The translations under genes and the position numbers were made by a program. Below, piece after piece: positions 32,750 to 41,381 of a stretch of DNA of 64,000 nucleotides. The stretch is from NCBI RefSeq assembly GCF_023149035.1, contig NZ_JAHXMY010000002.1, positions 930,001 through 994,000 of the forward strand, written 5' to 3'. Positions within the stretch are counted from its first letter, which is position 1, and the number at the start of each line of letters is the position of its first letter. The DNA is from Microbacterium sp. EYE_78 (GTDB lineage: Bacteria > Actinomycetota > Actinomycetes > Actinomycetales > Microbacteriaceae). The notes beneath the pieces were generated by a model. That model was not told where the DNA came from and ran no database searches. It was given only the letters and a program-made list of their open reading frames with translations.

Positions 32750-33415
32750 TCACGCGACCCCCGGCTCGGCCAGGCCGTGGGCGATGAGGACGGCGTGCAC
32801 CCGATCCCGGGCGGGGAGCTTCGCGAGGATCCGGCCCACGTGGGTCTTCACGGTGGACTCGCCGAGGAACAGGGTCCCGGCGATCTCGAGGTTGGTCATC
32901 CCGCGCGCCATCGCGTCCAGCACCTCGTGCTCGCGGGCGGTGAGCGCGTCCAGCCGCGCAGGCACCGGCGTGGGTCGACCCTCCGCCGTCACGAGCTCGA
33001 TCATCCGCTTCGTGATGCGTGGTGCGAGGGTCGCTTCGCCGGCGGCGACGGCCCGGACCGCGTCCACGAGGTCGTCGCGCTCCGCATCCTTCAGGAGGAA
33101 CCCGCCGGCGCCGGCGCGGAGGGCGCCGAACGCGTACTCGTCGAGGTCGAAGGTGGTGAGCACCAGCACGCGCGTCGCGGGGTGGTGACGCGCGATGCGC
33201 GCAGTGGCCTCGATCCCGTCGACCCCCGGCATCCTCACGTCCATCAGGACGACGTCTGGCGCGGTCTCGGCCACTCGCGTGACCGCCTCGGCCCCGTCCG
33301 CCGCCTCTCCGATCACCTCGATCCCGTCAGCCGCCTCGAGCACCATGCGGAAGCCGAGCCGGATGAGCGGCTGGTCGTCGGCGATCAGGACCCGGATGGG
33401 TGCGTCAGCGTTCAT
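32750..33415 (-). CDS. NarL/FixJ-family response regulator
   Basis: A 221-residue regulator. The receiver domain has acids in IADDQP and the phosphoacceptor D59 in LMDVRMPG; the LuxR-type HTH (about 155-210) reads LTAREHEVLDAMARGMTNLEIA. It overlaps the histidine kinase gene by 11 nt. The pair lies in one operon with an ABC exporter, which suggests that it senses and controls export or envelope stress. Confidence 0.92.
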   Translation of the reverse strand: MNADAPIRVLIADDQPLIRLGFRMVLEAADGIEVIGEAADGAEAVTRVAETAPDVVLMDVRMPGVDGIEATARIARHHPATRVLVLTTFDLDEYAFGALRAGAGGFLLKDAERDDLVDAVRAVAAGEATLAPRITKRMIELVTAEGRPTPVPARLDALTAREHEVLDAMARGMTNLEIAGTLFLGESTVKTHVGRILAKLPARDRVHAVLIAHGLAEPGVA

Positions 33416-34664
33416 CGTCCTCGCTTCGTCGGGGTAGCCGTGCGCGGACCGCCCAGCCCCGTCGTTCTCCCGGGCCCGCGCTCACGCTGCCGCCGGCGAG
33501 TTCGACCCGCTCGCGCACGCCCTGCAGACCGAAGCCGGGGGAGTGAGACGGTGCCGTGACAGGACGGCCGTCGTCGACGACGGTCACGGTCACGCCGTCC
33601 TCCGAGTGCGTCACGTCGACGTCGATGCGGGTGGCCGCAACCGCATGTCGGATGACATTGGTCACCGCCTCCTGAACGATGCGCGACACCGCCAGCTGCG
33701 TCCCGGCCGGAGCGGTACTCGCGTCCCCGGTCACCGTCAGTCGGGTGTCGTACCCTGCGGCGCGCGCCGACGCCACCGTGTCCGCGGTCGAATCGCGGAC
33801 GATCGGCGCGAATGGGACGGGCGACGCGTCGCGGAGCACGCCGAGGGTCGCCCGCATGTCGCGGAGAGCGTCCCGCCCTGTGGCGGCGATCGCCTCCGCG
33901 CCGGGACGGGTCCGGTCGACGTCCTGCGAGGCGGCGACCCCCTCGGCCAGCGCCACCATCACCGTCAGCGAGTGCGCCACGATGTCGTGCAGCTCACGGG
34001 CGATGCGCTCCCGCTCAGCGGCGGCGGCGAGCTGGGCCTGCTGGTCGCGCTCGACGAGGAGCCGCTGGGAGTGCGCGATCAGCGCCTCGACGTATCGCTT
34101 CCTGCCGCCGACGTTCGACCCGATGAGGCCGCCGATGAGCATGGTGATGCCCTCGCCGATGATGGAGTTCCAGGCGATGTCGGGACGGATGAGTCCGGCA
34201 GCTCCGAGCGAGCCCGCGATGAGGGCGAGGGTCGACAGTCCGAACCCCACGGCGAGGAGCCACGTGCGCGTCCCGCGGTAGACGGCGAGGGTGTACGTCG
34301 CGACGCCGAGCAGGGGACCGCCGAGGGACACCGGCGCGAGGAGGTAGCAGAGCGCCACCGCCATGGATGCCGCGAACACCGCGACGGGGAACCGTCGACG
34401 CACGAGCAGAGCGAAGCATCCCAGCACGACGACCGTCGCGATCACCGGCCAGGCCCGGTCCCAGTCCTCAGCGGCCGGCTGGGCGCCCTCCGGGAAGCGG
34501 CGGGCCACGATGACGGGTCCTGCGGAGATGACGAGGCAGACGCCCGCGATGAGGATGTCGGCGAACAGCGGGTGCCGCGACCAGAACCGTCGCAGCAGGC
34601 CCGGCGGACGCGGCAGCCGCGGCTCCGCCTCGGACGAGGAGGAGCCGCGGTCGCCGTTCGTCAC
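33405..34664 (-). CDS. Sensor histidine kinase, HisKA_3 (NarX/DesK) type
   Basis: A 419-residue membrane kinase. About four to five hydrophobic spans lie between residues 35 and 185, then a coiled segment leads to the phosphoacceptor H226 in RIARELHDIVAHSL. The C-terminal ATPase domain has VQEAVTNVIRHA (N box) and DDGRP with a following G-rich lid. There is no large extracellular loop, so the signal is probably read at or in the membrane. It phosphorylates the downstream regulator. Confidence 0.9.
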   Translation of the reverse strand: MTNGDRGSSSSEAEPRLPRPPGLLRRFWSRHPLFADILIAGVCLVISAGPVIVARRFPEGAQPAAEDWDRAWPVIATVVVLGCFALLVRRRFPVAVFAASMAVALCYLLAPVSLGGPLLGVATYTLAVYRGTRTWLLAVGFGLSTLALIAGSLGAAGLIRPDIAWNSIIGEGITMLIGGLIGSNVGGRKRYVEALIAHSQRLLVERDQQAQLAAAAERERIARELHDIVAHSLTVMVALAEGVAASQDVDRTRPGAEAIAATGRDALRDMRATLGVLRDASPVPFAPIVRDSTADTVASARAAGYDTRLTVTGDASTAPAGTQLAVSRIVQEAVTNVIRHAVAATRIDVDVTHSEDGVTVTVVDDGRPVTAPSHSPGFGLQGVRERVELAGGSVSAGPGERRGWAVRARLPRRSEDDER

Positions 34665-34673
34665 GCCACGACC

Positions 34674-35495
34674 TTACGCGTCGCGCGAGCGCAGCACCGT
34701 CCAGCCGGCGAGCAGCGCGACCGCCGGCCAGGCGAGCATCGCCACGAGCGAGGGGACGAAGTCGTCGCTGCCGGTGTCGGTCGTCACGAGCGCGGACGCG
34801 TTGGACGGCAGCCAGCGACCGAGGTCCACCAGCCACTGCCACGACTCGCCGCCGATCATGAACAGGCTGACGACGATGGGGAGGACGAACAGGATCCCGA
34901 CGGTCGCCGCGATCGCACCCGCGCCGTTCCGGATGAGGAACCCCCATCCGAGGCCCAGCAGCCCGAAGGTGACCATGGAGACGACGCTCAGCGCGAGCGG
35001 CCACCAGAACGCGGCGGCGTCGTCGACGGCGAACGCATCTGCACCGATGATCGGCAGGACCGCGACGGACGCGACGAGGATCGTCGCGATCGTGAGGACC
35101 GCCAGGACGAGGGAGACGACGACGGCCTTGGCGAGGAGCACGGCGCCCCGGCGCGGCTCGGCCGTCAGCGTCGAGCGGATCATGCCGGTCGAGTACTCAC
35201 CGGTGATGGCCATCGCGCCGAGAATGCCGGCGACCAGCATCGTGAACTGGGTCGGGGCGACGATCGTCGTCACGGCGTTCATCCCGCCGCCGAAGCTCGA
35301 TGAGGCGGCGGCGATGAGGATGGCGAGGCCGACGGCCAGCGCCGCAGTCACGCCGAGGGACCACCAGGTCGAGCGGAGTGTGAGGAGCTTGAGCGTCTCG
35401 CTGCGCACGAGCCGGGAGAACGACAGGTGGGCGGGACGGACCCCTGTGCCGGTCGCGGACGGGAGCGGGCGTGCGGTGTCGATGGTCGTGGTCAT
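34674..35495 (-). CDS. ABC transporter permease (ABC-2 type)
   Basis: A 273-residue membrane protein with six hydrophobic segments. The N-terminal RLVRSETLKLLTLRSTWWSLG is the typical cytoplasmic lead-in of ABC-2 permeases, followed by a long extracytoplasmic stretch. It pairs with the ATPase upstream (4-nt overlap). Substrate unknown; such pairs often export lipids or peptide antibiotics. Confidence 0.88.
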   Translation of the reverse strand: MTTTIDTARPLPSATGTGVRPAHLSFSRLVRSETLKLLTLRSTWWSLGVTAALAVGLAILIAAASSSFGGGMNAVTTIVAPTQFTMLVAGILGAMAITGEYSTGMIRSTLTAEPRRGAVLLAKAVVVSLVLAVLTIATILVASVAVLPIIGADAFAVDDAAAFWWPLALSVVSMVTFGLLGLGWGFLIRNGAGAIAATVGILFVLPIVVSLFMIGGESWQWLVDLGRWLPSNASALVTTDTGSDDFVPSLVAMLAWPAVALLAGWTVLRSRDA

Positions 35496-36406
35496 CGGCC
35501 GACCTCCTTCGTGTGGTACTCGACGGCGCCTTCGGTGAGGGCCAGGTAGGCGTCCTCGAGCGATCCGCTGCGGGGGGTCAGTTCGTGCAGTGCGATGCCG
35601 GCGTTCGCCGCCGTGTCGCCGATCGTCGACGCGGCGACTCCTGTCACCTCGAGCAGGCCCGACTCGACCGACGTCACCGTGACATCTGGACCGGCGAGCA
35701 GGGCTCCGAGCTCGTCCGCGCGCGGGGATCTGACCGCGACGGTCGTGCTCGTCCAGGCGCGGACGATCTCGTCGATGCCGGCATCCGCCAGGACCCGGCC
35801 CTTTCCGAGGACGATGACGTGGTCGGCGGTCTGCGCCATCTCGCTCATGAGGTGACTGGAGAGCAGCACCGTCCGCCCCTCGGCGGCCTGGGCGCGGACG
35901 AACTGACGGACCCAGCGGACGCCCTCGGGGTCGAGTCCGTTGACCGGCTCGTCGAGGATCAGGATGCGCGGGTCGCCGAGCAGAGCGGCAGCGATGCCGA
36001 GCCGCTGTCCCATGCCGAGCGAGAATCCGCCCGCGCGCTTGCCGGCGACGCTCTGGAGTCCGGTGATCTCGATGACCTCATCGACCCTCGACCGCGGGAT
36101 GCCGTGGGTCGCGGCCATCGCGCGCAGGTGGTTCCGGGCACTCCGCCCCGTGTGGACCGCCTTCGCGTCGAGCAGGATCCCGACTTCGGTGAGCGGGGAC
36201 CGCATCGCCCGGTACTCGCGGCCGTCGAGGGTCACCCGCCCGGCCGTCGGCCGATCGAGCCCCACGATCATGCGCATCGTGGTCGACTTCCCCGCGCCGT
36301 TCGGGCCGAGGAATCCGGTCACCTTGCCCGGCTGGACGGCGAAGTCGATCCCGTCGACGGCGGTCTTGTCTCCGTACCTCTTGGTGAGGCCTTCTGCAAC
36401 GATCAT
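35492..36406 (-). CDS. ABC transporter ATP-binding protein
   Basis: A 304-residue ATPase of the drug-exporter (CcmA) subgroup. Walker A is GPNGAGKST, signature FSLGMGQRLGIAAAL, Walker B ILILDEPVNGLDPEG and the switch His sits in LLSSHLMSE. It powers the adjacent permease. It is the first gene of the ATPase-permease-kinase-regulator operon. TAGCGT lies 7 nt before ATG 36406. Confidence 0.92.
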   Translation of the reverse strand: MIVAEGLTKRYGDKTAVDGIDFAVQPGKVTGFLGPNGAGKSTTMRMIVGLDRPTAGRVTLDGREYRAMRSPLTEVGILLDAKAVHTGRSARNHLRAMAATHGIPRSRVDEVIEITGLQSVAGKRAGGFSLGMGQRLGIAAALLGDPRILILDEPVNGLDPEGVRWVRQFVRAQAAEGRTVLLSSHLMSEMAQTADHVIVLGKGRVLADAGIDEIVRAWTSTTVAVRSPRADELGALLAGPDVTVTSVESGLLEVTGVAASTIGDTAANAGIALHELTPRSGSLEDAYLALTEGAVEYHTKEVGR

Positions 36407-36413
36407 GACTCCG

Positions 36414-36419
36414 ACGCTA
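36414..36419 (-). promoter_or_regulatory. -10 box of the ABC/two-component operon
   Basis: TAGCGT on minus, 7 nt before ATG 36406. The following CGGAGTC also resembles a ribosome-binding site, so a short leader is not excluded. Confidence 0.4.
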
Positions 36420-36462
36420 CGGAGCCCGGCGGCCCCGCGCGTCCCCCGTGAGACCGATATGC

Positions 36463-36500
36463 GTGAGGGGGCGTCCTACCGTGGTACGACGCCCCCTCAC
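36463..36500. terminator. Strong hairpin after pepN
   Basis: A 13-bp stem (36463-36475 with 36488-36500) is continued by TACC/GGTA across one mismatch, with a 2-nt loop. It lies 12 nt beyond the pepN stop. Confidence 0.8.
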
Positions 36501-36512
36501 GGATGCGGGACC

Positions 36513-39062
36513 TCAGTCCTGCTGGTCGCGGTCCTGGACCGAGAGTGCGCGCTCGACGCCCGCCAGGTTCTCGTTCACGAGCCGCCGCAGTGCCGCGGGA
36601 GCATCCTTGTGCTCCGCGAGCCACCGGCGCGTGGCGTCGCGCAGCGCGACGTCCGCGAGCGGTGCGGGGTAGAGCCCGACGATCAGATACTGGGCGATCT
36701 GATAGGTGCGCGACTCCCAGACCGGCAGCAGCATGGCGAAGTACGCATCGACGAACTCGCCCAGCACCGCCGTGCCGGCGGGGTGCACGAAGCCGGCGGC
36801 CACCGAGCGGACGACCGTGTTCGGCAGGTCGGCGCTGTCCACGAGCGACGCCCACGCCGCCCGCTTGGCGTCGATCGTCGGCAGCGCAGCGCGGGCCTGG
36901 GCGGCGAACTCGCCGCCCTTCGCGGTGTTGTCGGCCTCGAGCGCGGCGTCGATGTCCGACGCATCGACGACGCCGCCGGCAGCAAGGGAGACGAGCAGCG
37001 CCCAGGAGAGGTCCGCGTCCACGTCGAGACCCGGGAGGGTCGACTCGCCCGAGCGCAGCCGGGCGACGCGGTCCCACTGCGACGGCGTGGCGGCCGCGGA
37101 TGCGAAGGCGGACACGAACTGCAGCTGGCTGTCGCTGCCCGGCTCGGCCGCCTGGGCCAGCTCCCACAGACCGTCCGCGACGCGTTCGCGGGCGGCGTCG
37201 CGGGAGCCCGGGGCGACGTACGAGTTCGCCGCGAGCTGCAGCTGCGCCAGCGTCGTGCGGACGGTGGTGGACTCGGTCTCGCTCGCGATGTTCTGGAGGA
37301 CGAGGTCGAGGTACTCGCTGGCGGATGCCTCGGCGTCGCGCGTCTGGTCCCACGCCGCACCCCACACCAGCGACCGTGCGAGCGGGTCGCTGATGCTGCT
37401 GAGGTGCGCCGTGGCGGTGCGCAGCGACCGCTCGTCGAGCCGGATCTTCGCGTAGGCCAGGTCGTCGTCGTTGAGCAGCACGAGGTCGGGCTGACGGTGG
37501 CCCTTCAGCTCCGGGACCTCGGTGAGGTCGCCGTCGACGTCGAGCTCGACGTGATGGGTGCGCACCAATGCGTCGCCGTCGAGGGAGTAGAAGCCCACGC
37601 CGAGACGGTGGGGGCGGATGGTCGGGTAGTCCGCTGGGGCCGTCTGCACGATCGCGAAGCGCGTGATGACGCCGTCGCCGTCGGTCCGGATCTCGGGGGC
37701 GAGCGTGTTCACGCCCGCGGTCTCGAGCCACTTCTTCGACCACGACGTCAGCTCGCGACCGCTCGTGGCCTCGAGCTCGACCAGCAGGTCGCTCAGCTCG
37801 GTGTTGCCCCAGGCGTGCTTCTGGAAGTAGGCCGATACGCCACCGAAGAAGGCGTCGATGCCCACCCATGCGGCGAGCTGCTTCAGGACCGAGCCGCCCT
37901 TCGCGTACGTGATGCCGTCGAAGTTCACCTGGACGTCTTCGAGGTCGTTGATGGCGGCGAAGACGGGGTGGGTCGAGGGCAGCTGATCCTGGCGGTAGGC
38001 CCAGGTCTTCTCCATGGCGTTGAACGTCGTCCAGGCCTCGGTCCACTCCGTCGCCTCGGCGGTCGCGATCGTCGACGCCCACTCGGCGAACGACTCGTTC
38101 AGCCACAGGTCGTTCCACCACTTCATCGTGACGAGGTCGCCGAACCACATGTGCGCCAGCTCGTGCAGGATGGTGACGACGCGACGCTCCTTGACGGCGT
38201 CCGTCACCTTCGAGCGGAAGACGTAGGTCTCGGTGAACGTCACCGCTCCGGCGTTCTCCATCGCGCCCGCGTTGAACTCGGGCACGAAGAGCTGGTCGTA
38301 CTTCTCGAAGGGGTAGGGGACGCCGAACTTGTCCTCGAAGTAGGCGAAGCCCTGCCGGGTCTTCTCGAAGATGTAGTCCGCGTCGAGGTACTGCCACAGG
38401 CTCTTCCGTGCGTAGACGCCCAGCGGGATGACACGGCCGTCGGCGCTCGTCAGCTCGGAGAACACCTGCTCGTAGGGGCCGGCGACGAGGGCGGTGATGT
38501 ACGACGAGATGCGCGGGGTCGGCTCGAACGACCAGGTCGCGGAGCCGTCGCCGGCGAGCTGCGGTTCGGGCGTCGGGGAGTTGGAGACGACCTTCCACCT
38601 GCTCGGCGCAGTGACGGTGAAGCGGAACGTCGCCTTCAGGTCGGGCTGCTCGAAGACCGCGTACACGCGACGGGAGTCGGGGACCTCGAACTGCGAGTAC
38701 AGGTAGACCTCGCCGTCGACCGGGTCGACGAAACGGTGCAGGCCCTCGCCGGTGTTCGTGTACTCGCAGTCGGCGACGATCGTCAGCTCGTTGTCGGCGG
38801 CGAGTCCGTCGAGTGCGATGCGCGAGTCGGCGAAGGCCGCCGCCGGATCGATCCGACGACCGTTGAGGGTGATCTCGCGCACCTCGCGCGCGATGAGGTC
38901 GATGAACGTCGCTGCGCCCTCGGTCGCCGTGAAGCGGACCGTGCTGCGCGACGCGAAGACCTCGTCGCCGGTGGTGAGATCGAGCGCGATGTCGTACGAC
39001 TGCGTCTCGACGATCGCGCGGCGCTCCTGCGCTTCGATGCGGGTGAGGTTCTCTCCAGGCAC
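36513..39062 (-). CDS. pepN: Aminopeptidase N (M1 family)
   Basis: An 849-residue cytoplasmic zinc aminopeptidase. The exopeptidase motif GAMEN is at 266-270, zinc ligands are H300 and H304 in HELAH with E323 in NESF, and the ERAP1-like C-terminal helical domain is complete. It removes N-terminal residues from peptides in protein turnover. The GTG start at 39062 follows GGGAG, so unlike many neighbours it has a leader. Length matches actinobacterial PepN. Confidence 0.95.
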   Translation of the reverse strand: MPGENLTRIEAQERRAIVETQSYDIALDLTTGDEVFASRSTVRFTATEGAATFIDLIAREVREITLNGRRIDPAAAFADSRIALDGLAADNELTIVADCEYTNTGEGLHRFVDPVDGEVYLYSQFEVPDSRRVYAVFEQPDLKATFRFTVTAPSRWKVVSNSPTPEPQLAGDGSATWSFEPTPRISSYITALVAGPYEQVFSELTSADGRVIPLGVYARKSLWQYLDADYIFEKTRQGFAYFEDKFGVPYPFEKYDQLFVPEFNAGAMENAGAVTFTETYVFRSKVTDAVKERRVVTILHELAHMWFGDLVTMKWWNDLWLNESFAEWASTIATAEATEWTEAWTTFNAMEKTWAYRQDQLPSTHPVFAAINDLEDVQVNFDGITYAKGGSVLKQLAAWVGIDAFFGGVSAYFQKHAWGNTELSDLLVELEATSGRELTSWSKKWLETAGVNTLAPEIRTDGDGVITRFAIVQTAPADYPTIRPHRLGVGFYSLDGDALVRTHHVELDVDGDLTEVPELKGHRQPDLVLLNDDDLAYAKIRLDERSLRTATAHLSSISDPLARSLVWGAAWDQTRDAEASASEYLDLVLQNIASETESTTVRTTLAQLQLAANSYVAPGSRDAARERVADGLWELAQAAEPGSDSQLQFVSAFASAAATPSQWDRVARLRSGESTLPGLDVDADLSWALLVSLAAGGVVDASDIDAALEADNTAKGGEFAAQARAALPTIDAKRAAWASLVDSADLPNTVVRSVAAGFVHPAGTAVLGEFVDAYFAMLLPVWESRTYQIAQYLIVGLYPAPLADVALRDATRRWLAEHKDAPAALRRLVNENLAGVERALSVQDRDQQD

Positions 39063-39173
39063 GTGCGTGTCTCCCAGGGGTGAGGGTGGATGCCGCGGAC
39101 GGGCGCTGCTGGCGCCGGTGGCAACCGGTCCAGCCTACGCCGACAGGCCGCCGGTACGGGGGAGCGTGCTCCC

Positions 39174-39179
39174 TAGAAT
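39174..39179 (+). promoter_or_regulatory. -10 box of rpiB
   Basis: TAGAAT lies 6 nt before ATG 39186. Confidence 0.55.
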
Positions 39180-39185
39180 CGTCAC

Positions 39186-39722
39186 ATGCGCATCCACATC
39201 GCGACCGATCACGCGGGCCTGGAGTTCTCCACCCGCCTGCAGCACCACCTCGCCGAAGCCGGCCACGACGTCGTGGACCACGGTCCGGTGGACTACGACC
39301 CGCTCGATGACTACCCGTCGTTCTGCATCCGCGCCGCCCAGGCGGTCGTCCGCGATCAGGCGGCCGGCGTCGAGACGCTCGGCGTCGTCTTCGGCGGATC
39401 GGGCAACGGCGAGCAGATCGCGGCGAACAAGGTGCGGGGCGTGCGTGCCGCCCTCGTCTGGAGCCTGGCCACCGCGGAGCTCGCCCGCGAGCACAACGAT
39501 GCGAACGTGATCGCGATCGGCGCACGCCAGCACACCTTCGACGAGGCCGCCGGCTTCATCGACCGCTTCATCGCGACCCCGTTCTCGGGGGAGGAGCGTC
39601 ACGCCCGCCGGATCGCGCAGCTCGCCGCCTACGAAACAGACGGATCGCTCGAGCCCGACCCGCGATCGGCGACGGCCGACGTCCTCGACGCGTCCGACAC
39701 CTTCGATCCGGAAGCAGGCTGA
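39186..39722 (+). CDS. rpiB: Ribose-5-phosphate isomerase B
   Basis: A 178-residue RpiB/LacAB-family isomerase that interconverts ribose-5-phosphate and ribulose-5-phosphate. IATDHAG carries the substrate-binding Asp/His, and VFGGSGNGEQIAANKVRGVRAAL replaces the catalytic Cys position by Ser as in other actinobacteria. NDANVIAIGAR is conserved. The tail after about residue 150 is variable. The stop overlaps the nei start by one base. Confidence 0.93.
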   Translation: MRIHIATDHAGLEFSTRLQHHLAEAGHDVVDHGPVDYDPLDDYPSFCIRAAQAVVRDQAAGVETLGVVFGGSGNGEQIAANKVRGVRAALVWSLATAELAREHNDANVIAIGARQHTFDEAAGFIDRFIATPFSGEERHARRIAQLAAYETDGSLEPDPRSATADVLDASDTFDPEAG

Positions 39723-40714
39723 TGCCGGAGGGGCATTCCGTCCATCGCATCGCCCGGCAGTTCGATCGGAACTTCGTCGGGCGGCGGGTCGCGGCATCCA
39801 GTCCGCAGGGCCGGTTCGCCGATGGGGCGGCGGTCCTCGACGGAAGCGTCCCGACGCAGGTGCGAGCCGTCGGCAAGCAGATGTTCCTGGAGTTCGACGC
39901 CGATGTGTGGCTGCGCGTCCACCTCGGGATCTACGGTGCCTGGGACTTCGCGGGCGACGTGCTGCTCGATCCGACGATCGCCTCCGCGAACGGACGCATG
40001 GGCCAGACCAACCAGCGCGGTGTCGACCCCGTCTTCGACACCGCCGGGGAGAACTCGCTCTCATCGATCGGCGCTCCCAGGCGAGCGCGCGGGGCCGTGC
40101 GGATGAGCGAGCAGACGAAGGATCTCGCGGCGGCGGACGACCAGGAGTGGCCGCCGCCGATCGTGGGCCAGGTGCGGCTGCGTCTGCTCACGAATGCGAC
40201 GTGCGCGGATCTTCGCGGACCGACGGCGTGCCAGCTCCAGACAGTCGACGAGATGCTCGCGACCGTAGCGTCGCTGGGCCCAGACCCCCTCGTCGACGAC
40301 GTCGCGGAGGGGGAGGAGCGCTTTGTCGCCGCGGTCCGGAAGAAGCCGACGCCGATCGGTCAGCTGCTCATGGACCAGAAGGTGGTCAGCGGCATCGGCA
40401 ACGTCTACCGCGCCGAGATGCTCTTCCGCGCGAACCTGAATCCGCACACGCCGGGACGCGACGTCCCCGAGGAGACCGTCCGAGCGCTGTGGCGTGACTG
40501 GGTGCGGCTCCTGGCGATCGGTGTGGAGACCGGCCAGATGATGACGATGGACGACCTCGACCCGGAGGCGTATCGGCGGGCGATGGCCCATCGCGACGAC
40601 CGGCACTGGGTGTACCACCGCGCGGGTCTGCCGTGTCGCGTGTGCGGCACCGAGATCGTCCTCGAGGAGATGGCGACCCGCAAGCTCTACTGGTGCCCCA
40701 GGTGCCAGGCCTGA
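39722..40714 (+). CDS. Endonuclease VIII-like DNA glycosylase (Fpg/Nei)
   Basis: A 330-residue base-excision glycosylase/AP lyase. The catalytic Pro and Glu follow the initiator Met (MPEGHSVHRIA), the conserved Lys is in GKQMFLEF, the H2TH helix region is QLLMDQKVVSGIGNVYRAEMLF, and a C4 zinc finger ends the protein (CRVCG to CPRCQ). An inserted segment near residues 95-140 (polar, E/D-rich) makes it longer than E. coli Nei. Fpg versus Nei cannot be settled, but the GHSVH start favours the Nei2 branch. Confidence 0.9.
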   Translation: MPEGHSVHRIARQFDRNFVGRRVAASSPQGRFADGAAVLDGSVPTQVRAVGKQMFLEFDADVWLRVHLGIYGAWDFAGDVLLDPTIASANGRMGQTNQRGVDPVFDTAGENSLSSIGAPRRARGAVRMSEQTKDLAAADDQEWPPPIVGQVRLRLLTNATCADLRGPTACQLQTVDEMLATVASLGPDPLVDDVAEGEERFVAAVRKKPTPIGQLLMDQKVVSGIGNVYRAEMLFRANLNPHTPGRDVPEETVRALWRDWVRLLAIGVETGQMMTMDDLDPEAYRRAMAHRDDRHWVYHRAGLPCRVCGTEIVLEEMATRKLYWCPRCQA

Positions 40715-40727
40715 CCGAGGGACACCG

Positions 40728-41381
40728 ATGAGACAGAATCCGAGCTTCGCCTTCACGGACGTCGCCGAGATCAGGCGGGTCATCGACCGGCATCCGTGGG
40801 TCACGATCGTCAGCGACACCGACGGCGGACTCGTGGCCTCGCACTACGCGGTCCTCCTGGATGAGGAGCGCGACGACCTGACGATCGTCGGGCACGTCGG
40901 TCGTCCCGACGACCTGCTGCACGGACTGGGGGAGCGGGAGATCCTGGTCGTCGTGCAGGGGCCGCACGGCTACGTCTCGCCGGGCTGGTACGGCGACGGT
41001 CCCGGGGTCCCGACGTGGAACTTCGTCTCCGTGCACCTGCGCGGCGTCCCGGAGATCCTCCCGGCGGAGGACAACCTCGCGGTCCTCGAGCGACTCGTCG
41101 ACCGCTTCGAGGACGGGATGCCGGAGCCCCGCCGCATGTGGCAGGCGCCGAACGATCCCGACTTCATCCGGCGCCTGGAGCGAGGGACCGTCGGCTTCCG
41201 CCTGACCCCGACGAACGTGACCGCGAAACGCAAGCTCAGTCAGAACAAGCCCGACGACGTGGTCGACACGATCATTGACCGGTTGGATGCCGGGGCGAGT
41301 CCGTATGCCGATCCCGCACTCGCTGCCGAGATGCGCCGCGCACACGACGCGATGCGCGCGGCCCGGGGGACCGGCGCGTGA
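40728..41381 (+). CDS. PaiB-family FMN-binding protein
   Basis: A 217-residue protein of the PaiB/FMN-binding split-barrel family. Typical blocks are MRQNPSFAFTD, HYAVLLDEE, VQGPHGYVSPGWY and VPTWNFVSVHLRG, with FRLTPTNVTAKRKLSQNKP near the end. In Bacillus, PaiB is called a transcriptional regulator, but a flavin-dependent role is equally likely. It overlaps the amidohydrolase start by 4 nt. Confidence 0.9.
   Translation: MRQNPSFAFTDVAEIRRVIDRHPWVTIVSDTDGGLVASHYAVLLDEERDDLTIVGHVGRPDDLLHGLGEREILVVVQGPHGYVSPGWYGDGPGVPTWNFVSVHLRGVPEILPAEDNLAVLERLVDRFEDGMPEPRRMWQAPNDPDFIRRLERGTVGFRLTPTNVTAKRKLSQNKPDDVVDTIIDRLDAGASPYADPALAAEMRRAHDAMRAARGTGA

Noticed and set aside
35940..39083. Plus-strand frame of 1047 codons and a minus frame of 1040 codons across pepN
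   Set aside because: PepN carries GAMEN and HELAH in the correct frame. The other frames are only open because GC-rich DNA has few stop codons.
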